Source: Oxytricha trifallax (Eukaryota > Ciliophora > Spirotrichea > Sporadotrichida > Oxytrichidae). From it: a DNA stretch of 64,000 bases. The notes beneath the pieces are model-generated. The model was not told the origin of the DNA and did no database searches. It worked only from the letters and a program-made list of their open reading frames with translations. Position 1 is the stretch's first letter, and each line of letters begins with the position of its first letter. Shown piece by piece: positions 56,501 through 64,000 of the stretch. The stretch covers positions 22,687-86,686 of the forward strand of contig ARYC01001547.1 of NCBI GenBank assembly GCA_000711775.1. Direction: 5' to 3'. A program made the translations under genes and the position numbers.

Positions 56501-59500
56501 TCTGGAGTTTATTTCATTTCATACTTGGTAAGATAATTTAAGTCTATCTCATATGATTGCATATAGATCATCTTCAAGATTGCACTATTCAAGAAATTTT
56601 GAATAAAGTTTACTAACAAATTAATACTCTCAAATAATACAATAATTATATTAATTTCATATTGATTGAACATGTTCATTGCTATTATCGTGGCTCATTA
56701 CAACGAATTTAGGCGTCTCTCTGAAGAGGAAGAAGAAGTTTCGTTTTTCCAAGTGATTTTTGCTATACTTAAAAATAATCTCTTTCAAGACCTATAGAAA
56801 AGAGAGAAAATCCTATGTTTTAAGAAATGTAGATGCTGCAATTTAGATAAAATTTAAAAGTACTTGTTTGGTGGTGAAGATAAATAGTAAACTATATTCA
56901 TTTCTAGGCATTATTTATATGAGGTAATTTAAATTCTATCGGGCAATGATAAAAGTTTAGAAGAAAAAAGATGAAGAAAAGTATAATCAAGAAAAGGAAG
57001 CTTCAAATATGAATCAAATTCTGTTAAGAGTAGGAAAACCTGACTACAAAGATTATTAGCTATCATTCGGGATGAAGTCTTACTTCGCAGATAAAATTCA
57101 TTCAAACTAAAATTTTGGGAAAAACAACGAAGAAAACAACTTGATGAGACAACAAAATAATGTGGCTATTTACAAGCGTATTGAAGACCAAGGATATGGT
57201 AGCCATGATTAGATAAATGCAAATTTTTGGCTATTTTACTTAGAGGAAAGTCTGTAGAAGCTTTCATAAAACAGAATTTCAATTTATGACATGCAATAAG
57301 ATGAAACAATTTTCTCAAAATCTTTCGAAAATGTTGATCCTGAATAGCTCAACACAATTCAAAAAGAGCTTTTGGTAATACCTAAAACCCAAATTTAAGA
57401 TCGTTTGAGATTTGTAAGACACAGATGCAAGAATATCTATCAGAAATATGATATTTGGAAGGCTCTTGACTTTGAAAAGATGATTAAGATTATTGGTTAA
57501 AATCCCTCAGATCCAGGTTTAACCCTTTTTAGAATGGTCAATGGGTTATCAAATGAAAATGAATGGAATCAAGAGACGGAAACAACATAAAGTATATAAT
57601 TCAAGTTTTTGGTTTGCAGTCAACTTTTCTCAATGAAGTTTAATAAAGTAACTAAATTCTAGCATCATTTGTGGACTTAACTATTCACTAAGGAAGACAA
57701 GTAAGATAATTGTTTTTATGTTAACTTTTGACCCATAGGTATATGCTTTGGTTTGAAATTTTTACAACTCATGATAGAGTTAGATTGTGGAATAGATTAG
57801 TTTTTAGTGAAAATTATTTCAATTATGTTGCTCATACATAAAGGTTTAAGAGAGATGACATTAAGTACATAATGAATAAAATCCAAGATAAAAGTAAACA
57901 ATTTTCTATTTAACTCTTAAACTAATGTAGTTGACAAAGAAATATAAGTGAGATGCGAACAAAGACGATCATCGATGGAAGAATCAAAGTCTGGTAAATA
58001 GACTGCTAATACTCTTCCACAAGAAGAACTTTAACGTATTAGAGACAAATTTTTCAATAGCAAAGTTATGCTCTACATTTGGAATCAGTTGAAGAAAAGA
58101 CATTTCGAGATACCAAGAGTAAATTAAAATGGCAAAAAAGCTAAATCTACCAAGGAAAATAAGCGTATGGTCACATTAACTAGAAAGGAGTATGTTGAAA
58201 TGCTTAGATCTATGTTTAAACTCATGATTGGAGGATTATCAAATGATCGGCTAAAAATCATAGAGAGACTAACTAAGAAAGGAGGAGGCAACGTGAAGTT
58301 TGAAATTTACAAAAAGCTCTAAGGTGAAATTTTCGATGAGAGTGAATACAGATTGAGTTTGTGGCTTCCTCTAACTTAATAACAAAAGTTAGATATGATT
58401 TTGCATTAAAGAATCGAAGAAGAAATGGAAATTATGATATTCCTTCTTGATGAGGAAATCGAGTAAACTAAAAATATGGCTGCAAACAACTTAATTGATT
58501 TGTAAATTGAGAGAGCTTTAGACTCACAGATTTTCGATAAGTATATTTAATTTGCTAGATACTAAGCTACCAGAAAATCTCTTGAGATGTGTATAGAGAG
58601 ATTAAATAAAGTACATTAAGAAGATGGATAATTAATTGAATACGCGGCTTTTCTGCATTAAAAACTTAAAGATCTGGAAAGCTTAATTTTCTAATTGAAG
58701 CAAGAAGTTTAGAAAAAGAAAAAATACAATGATAAAAAGACTCACTAAATTGAAGACAACAGAATAAAAAGGTTCTAATAATTGTAAGATCAGAAAACTT
58801 TAAAGAGGCAAAAAGCAATAAATAATGCCTAAGAAATTGGAGATTCTAGCTCTATTAGAAAATCAGAGAGATCTAAGAACATCTAAAATATTATTATTAT
58901 TATTTATAGCTTATTCGAAATTAATACTGCATCTCAAATATAATGAAAAGAAAATAAAGGTTCCCAGGTGTTGTCTCCTAAAGATCAGGTAGAGGAAGAC
59001 GCCAAAACAGTAGTGATGAGGACAGTTAATCTGATTAAACAGATGAGCTCACTTCTCAAGAATTAAGCTCCTCTAGAGATAGTGTGTCTATGGAAGACAA
59101 CACAGAATCGAATCGTGACATGATTAACTCTAAACTTTATTATCTGATTAAGTTATAAATATTTTTAATCATATGAATATCTTTTAGCAAGATAGGCAGT
59201 GCTTTTGAACAAGATTCTAGAGAATAAACCTTCAACAAGCTATAAAATAAATTTATGCAGAACTTGAAATAAAATGACTAAACGGACTCTAATCAAGAAA
59301 ATTCAAAATCTACGAATAGGAGAAACAGGTTTGCAGAGAACATAGCAAGCATTAGTAAATCAAAGATTTTTGGAAATATATTTGGAGGTAACAAAAAGAA
59401 TAGCAATTCCCCCTCACCTGATAGACAATTACCATAAAATAATAACAAAAATTAAAGTCAAAACAGAAGGAGGGTTAATTAATAGCAAGAAGAAAATAGA

Positions 59501-59536
59501 TTCGAATCTAAAGATAGCAAATTGAGATTTATTTGA
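53544..59536 (+). CDS. Polycystin (PKD2/TRPP)-type cation channel with two pore regions
   Basis: The first block encodes only a fifth transmembrane segment, a pore and a sixth segment: FVLILGISAMVCGIGFF, NAAIMTLFQMMFGKF and FFIPYILLFYFIIINFF, with one GT-AG intron. A charged linker follows, then a nearly complete second unit. Its parts are TM1 (LIFLMFILIYVIMLLYQ, 54320), an extracellular polycystin domain (YDPFVTFQGNGGFELYL), S2 (FVIFLEVLYFIFTLYY), S3-S4 (ILQFFTFSKKLSAFSEILAS), a pore (FRTIFIASLELLRMIMSDFN) and S6 (INMFIAIIVAHYNEF, 56700). A long polar and coiled-coil tail runs to a TGA at 59534. The part after 58943 could be a separate small gene (ATG at 58943 overlaps a TGA). S1-S4 of the first unit were not found. 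Polycystins are calcium-permeable channels, often ciliary. Confidence 0.78.
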
Positions 59537-59763
59537 TTTCTATTATAAAGATGCTAAAATATTTACTATTAAAATTTAATTTTTTCATTTATAATTTATC
59601 CCGCATCATAATTATGACTAATTCCCATAATAAAAAATCATAATAAAGTAAAAATTGTTCATCAATTAATAAGCTGAGTAAATTATATTTATAACTTTCT
59701 GATTGATTAAGTTAAAATTAATCCACAATTCACTGTTTTTATCTATATATTTAATTAAATAAA

Positions 59764-62304
59764 ATGTCTTCAGATTACCAAAAATAAAAAACTAGTCCCC
59801 AGCGATTGAAATAAGACACCAGTCCCATTAGCTCTTTAAAAACAAAGTAATTTATCAAAAACTCTCAAAAAACTGGTAATTCAACAACTTCCCATAAATA
59901 GAGTAAAAATCTGTCAAATAATAATAATGGCAATTCTCACTAGAGATCTAACAGCTCAATCTATGAAAATAATTACCTATTGAAGTTGAATTAAGTGCCA
60001 ATTAATGAATTCCTTAAACTTCGCATTAATTTTGATAAATAATTGGAACAAGCTAAGATTGAGAAGTAGACCAAAGCTGTCAGTTAGAAACGATATTAAG
60101 AACTCACTTAATAATATACATGCACAAATATTGCTAGAAATATATGATAGTTTAAAAAGTTAAAAATTTATGCTTAAAAAAATATACTAAATTAATAATG
60201 ACCCAAGATTAGTGATAAAACCACCAGATTTATCGATTTAAATAGGAGGCAATAGTAGTTTTTAAAACACAAATAAAACTAAAAACCAATTTTACTTATA
60301 TTTATTTAAACTCTCTTACTGTTTGATAAGTATTAATTATAATAATAATATTTTTTTCACGTTTTATAAACCAAGGCAAAAATTCATACAATGCAGCCAA
60401 TGAATTACTTGATTAGCTAAATGTTGAATTGCAGAAATATACATTCAGTGGTCAAGGTCACTCACCTAAGCGAAGACCCATTATAACTTAAAAAATTAAT
60501 TAAGTATAAATTCTAAAACATATAAATTATAAGAAGAAATCACTGAAATTTCAAGATGAAAATAGTAATCCAGCAGCTGCTTTAACTGTTCTATAACCCC
60601 TTGTCAAAGAATAATATTTTTTATTTATTATAATAGTAGAAAAACATAGTTTATTTCATTAAGTTAGCGTATATTAATAATAACCTCAGCATTCAGAAAT
60701 GGAACCGTCTCCACATAAATAAAAATCAAATGTGTCATTGTTCAACAGATCAGACTTGAAATCTAGAGGAGACCAGGGCAGTGTAAAAAGTGGCAAAAAT
60801 AGCCTGATTAGTCCTGTACAGCATTAAAGTTCAGTTTTCAAATTCAATATAGTTTAAATATTTTAATATGCAAAGTTATGAGATACTGAGAATAATTCAA
60901 ATCATAGAATTTATTTTATAACATGAGTCAAACAGGTTTAGTAAATAAATCAGTGGTTTTTAACAATAAAAACTTAAATTAGAGTAATTTATCCAGTCAG
61001 AGCAAACCCTCAACTTCTCAAAACAAAAATAGATTATACCCTTAATAATCATAACAACAAGATGATATCCTTTCGTAACTAGATATTAATGATCGAGATG
61101 AAAGAATATACAGTCCTGACAAAATCAGTTTTTAAAATAATTAAATTAGATTTTTTATACTCATTATGCAAATTATGAATTAAAATTAAAAAAAATTACT
61201 ATAATTTAGTTCTAGCTAATTACAGAGAGGTGATAATTAATTTTTTGGGAAGAGAAATTAAAATCAATAGTTATCCACTCACTCTAATCAGTATTATTTT
61301 TATGCAACATAATTCATTGAATCGATCACCTAAAATACTTATAATTTATAAATCACCAAGATTGCTTGATTCCAAAAGACCCCGATAACCCAATAATGCC
61401 AATCTTTTCCTCCCCAATTAAACACATAAATAATTAAGATATCCTACTTCATCAATCTTTAGTAGCAGATGATTTCCTGGCTACTGGACTTGGCAAAAAA
61501 TTCAGCAAACTTCAGTATTATAACAGTTTAAAGTACCCTAAGTAATCCCCAAGAGGCCTGGAAGTAAGAATGTTAAGTGCAAATCCAGATATACTATCTA
61601 GGGAAGGAAATAATTATATATAATGTTTTAAAATTTATATAATAAATTAATATAAATGCGATGAAATATTTCCTATATAAAAATGATTAATAATTATATA
61701 CTAGAGCAAAGAAGAAAATTAAGTTTTAAGATGAAGAGATTAAATGAAAGTATTGAACATATACTATAAATTTTAATTAATGTTATGAACATAAATAAAA
61801 TGAAAGTGTAAATAAAAATCCACTAAGCGATGAGTTTGTAATTTATGAAAATCATTCCTCAAGCAAACTGCCTTAAGACTAAGTAGAATCATAGGTATTT
61901 TTCAAAAATCCTAAAATTTCCTTGTTAAATCAAGGAAAAGTATTATTTTCCCCAACAATAGGTATAAATATATTGACTTTAATAATTAGTTTATTACATA
62001 AATAAGAGAATTTTGTAACATTTTCGTTAATTTTATTTTGAAATGACTTATTATTTTCAAAGGTAAGAAAGGCAAATTTAAAATATTCAAAGAAACTGAC
62101 TATGAGAATTGGTTCAAATAGAAACTGAGAAAAATGAAAGATGTGAGTATATTAAAGTATCAGTGCATGGACTCAAAAATTAAAAATTATGATGAAATGA
62201 GAAACTTTTGTAATTCGAGAAGAGGCTCAAATAACTCTTAGTCAAATAAAAAGCAATATCCAATAAGTATGCCAAGTAGTCCGATAAGAATTTAAAATTT
62301 ATGA
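59764..62304 (+). CDS. Ser/Asn/Gln-rich hypothetical protein in many short coding segments
   Basis: The ATG at 59764 reads MSSDYQKQKTSPQRLKQ. Coding-like blocks lie at about 59764-60145, 60375-60510, 60540-60610, 60680-60850, 60920-61145, 61350-61610, 61700-61960 and 62060-62300. They contain NELLDQLNVELQKY, SVSLFNRSDLKS-like Ser-rich text, DDFLATGLGKKFSKLQYY and FKETDYENWFKQKL. Between them are 60-200 bp AT-rich gaps that break the frame, as expected of IESs and introns; pointers were not solved. No domain recognised, and the order of segments cannot be checked by eye. It may continue into the next block (62385 onward). Confidence 0.5.
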
Positions 62305-62384
62305 TTAATTTTTAATTTAGCAAAATTTGACATCTTCCTTATTTCAATAAAATTACAAGTTGATCAAATCTTGATTTGTTTAAA

Positions 62385-63079
62385 AGGTAACTCAAGTCAA
62401 AGAAAGAGAAAATTTGACGAGATTTCTTGTAACTCTGAACAGAAAGTCTAAGTCGATAATTCACTTCAACAGATTATGCAAAAGCTGGATGATTCTGCCT
62501 AAACTTCTTTTGACAACATTTTAAGAAAGAAGGAGGACTAAGCATTAAGAAGAAAACAAGATCAAGTTCAAAATCTCAAACAAAATGTTGATTAATTGCA
62601 ATAAAACTTTGGCAATCTATTCTTGAATCAGACTTTTAATGGTTAAAACCTTGACTCTGATCAGAAAAAGATTAGAAGCTTGTAAATTGCAGTTCTCAAT
62701 CCTTCAGAAAAGTTTTCTTCATCCTCCAGACATCAACAAAGAAATACTTTTGCACAAAGCTCAGCATTTTTAAGAACTAATGCTCATAATGGATTAAAAA
62801 GAGAACTTATGAATCTTGAAAATCTCAAGATTTCAAGTATGACTCTGCAAAAGATCTTTGAATGCATTTCTGAAAATCCTGTGATGAAGTATGAATAACA
62901 AGTTTCTACAGGCTCTCTTGAGTATTCTAACTAAGTTACATCTTTAAATGAGTCTCTTATAAGTTCTAGAGATCCAGATTTTTTCAAAGTCTCCCAACAT
63001 ATTGACCTCAACAAAAACTACTTAGAGATCATTTTGAATTCTCTTGTGTCTCTTCCTAAGAGAAATTTGTTTGAATAAT
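62385..63079 (+). CDS. Hypothetical coding segment interrupted by a TBE-like transposon
   Basis: The frame is open from about 62385 (NSSQRKRKFDEISCNSEQK) to 63079. It is Ser/Gln/Leu-rich, with coiled-coil-like stretches (ILRKKEDQALRRKQDQVQ) and LENLKISSMTLQKIFECISE. It runs straight into the transposon end at 63080 (LPKRNLFEQ, then CAAAACCCC). It could be the 3' part of the preceding gene or a separate one; no start codon was assigned. The remainder must lie beyond the transposon, outside the window. Confidence 0.5.
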
Positions 63080-64000
63080 CAAAACCCCAAAACCCTTTCA
63101 GTAGTTTGATTGAGTTTTTGATTGATAAAAGTAGACTATTAGTGCATACTTTATTAGGGTTTTAATAGGGTTTATGTAGGGGTTTAATGTTTAAATATTA
63201 GTATTTTAAGTGAGTATATGCGAGGTTTGGGGTCTGTTTATGACAGTGAGTATATAGATTTATTGTTTAAGTTGCGATATGGATGTGATGAATATAGTGA
63301 TCAAGCCTGTTCTGAATTATACGTCTATAGCAAGGCTACTCCATAAATCTCCAGCAACTGTGAGGTCTCACTGTCTATTAGCATAGAATTTAAAAAGATA
63401 GCAGCTTAACTCTAAGCCTAAAAGACCTCGAAAATTTTAACAGCATCATATTGAATATCTTATTAATGATAAGACTCTTAAATACTGGGCTCATTTCTCT
63501 CTAGCCTAGAGGGCTGTGATGTTTCATCGCCAATTTCCTGAGCTTCACATATCTGCATAATCGATAGTAACATATATAAAAATAACGGAATATCTGACAA
63601 GACAGTCAATCGCATTAAGAGAGTGATTGACTTTAATGTTCCATTTTATAAGGATAATTTAAATTATATATTCGATTAAATGCAGAGGGCTATTACTAAC
63701 AATATTAAGTTCATACACGCTGATGAGGCAGTATTCACGTTTAATACCTTCATATCAAGGTCTTGGTATAAAAGATATAGCTACATTGAATTATATGATT
63801 AAAAGGTTAAGGTTTAAACTCATGCAATTCTTGGTGGAATAAGCGAAGATAATGGCCTCGAGACTTATGTTATCCATCCTCGTCAATAAAGACCGAATAA
63901 TACATAAAGTTCTTATATTAACTCAGAGATAAGTACGCCGACTAAGAGATTATTCTGTTTGTAGATAACTTATCTGTCCATAAAACTAAAGACACAAGGA
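63080..64000 (+). mobile_element. TBE-like transposon, left end and part of interior
   Basis: The element begins CAAAACCCCAAAACCC, which is telomere repeat (C4A4) sequence and the known end of Oxytricha TBE elements. AAT at 63077-63079 fits their ANT 3-bp target. G/T-rich degenerate repeats at about 63146-63185 are probably inside the terminal inverted repeat. The transposase starts about 200 bp in. The other end lies beyond the window. TBE elements are germline-limited and are cut out during macronuclear development. Confidence 0.85.
63240..64000 (+). pseudogene. Tc1/mariner-superfamily (TBE-type) transposase, frameshifted, 3' end outside window
   Basis: The reading starts at ATG 63240 or 63279, with an N-terminal helix-turn-helix-like region (YTSIARLLHKSPATVRSH). 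The first catalytic Asp is in KFIHADEAVF (about 63720), followed by SWYKRYSYIEL and HAILGGISEDNGLETYV. The second Asp is in LFVDNLSVHKTKD near the window end. The reading needs frame changes at about 63575 and 63925, so this copy looks inactive unless the assembly has errors. TAA and TAG are used as Gln inside it, so it is adapted to the ciliate code. Confidence 0.8.

Noticed and set aside
58943..59160. Separate small gene starting at ATG 58943
   Set aside because: The ATG overlaps a TGA and the downstream block resembles the polycystin tail. I kept it inside the channel gene, but a separate gene is not excluded.
1..64000. CRISPR arrays, bacterial operons, Shine-Dalgarno sites or bacterial terminators
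   Set aside because: The sequence is a ciliate nuclear genome with introns and a reassigned code; no regularly spaced direct repeats were seen.

Overview
This window looks like germline (micronuclear) DNA of a hypotrich/spirotrich ciliate such as Oxytricha or a relative. Three things support this. (1) Long reading frames use TAA and TAG as glutamine and normally end only at TGA. Read this way, actin-related protein 4, VPS15, kinesin, septin and TMEM107 become clear. (2) Several genes are cut by short AT-rich segments flanked by 2-9 bp direct repeats (pointers). Removing each segment with one pointer copy restores the frame exactly, so these are internal eliminated sequences (IESs). Ordinary GT-AG introns of about 30-150 bp are also present. 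(3) At 63080 an element begins with CAAAACCCCAAAACCC, the telomere-like end of TBE transposons, followed by a decayed Tc1/mariner-type transposase.

Layout. 1-3443: Gln/Asn-rich gene interrupted by two large foldback elements and a small IES. 3665-9719, all minus strand: TMEM107, KAR5/GEX1, ARP4 and a RING-finger protein. 9896-15297, plus: Ser/Gln-rich protein and an ankyrin-bromodomain protein. About 15.5-17.1 kb is AT-rich and empty. 17108-25.0 kb: a protein with four clean IESs (+), an AAA-ATPase-like/PD-(D/E)XK-type protein (-), a small conserved-looking protein (+) and a protein kinase (+). 25.0-29.5 kb, minus: a small membrane protein and a septin with a very long N-terminal extension. 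30.1-38.3 kb: two coiled-coil proteins and an EF-hand protein. 38.7-43.8 kb: a short-chain-dehydrogenase-like protein (-) and a kinesin (+). 43.9-51.9 kb: VPS15 in two oppositely oriented halves. 52.0-53.3 kb: Gln-rich protein (-). 53.5-59.5 kb: polycystin-type channel (+). 59.8-63.1 kb: Ser/Asn-rich coding segments, then the TBE element to the end of the window.

The main finding is VPS15. The kinase and HEAT-repeat half lies on the minus strand (51901 down to 47612), and the linker and WD40 half lies on the plus strand (43861 to 47507). The two inner ends share the 11-bp direct repeat CTAAGCTCAAA in the same codon phase, so macronuclear development must invert one half to make the gene. The gene content (TMEM107, kinesin, polycystin, VPS15, KAR5, ARP4, ankyrin-bromodomain) is normal eukaryotic housekeeping, ciliary and nuclear biology. 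Genes with complete IES/intron solutions come out as exact multiples of three: TMEM107, KAR5, ARP4, the 17.1-kb gene, the ankyrin-bromodomain gene, the 21.0-kb gene and the EF-hand gene. Everything was read by eye; no alignment or database search was run.
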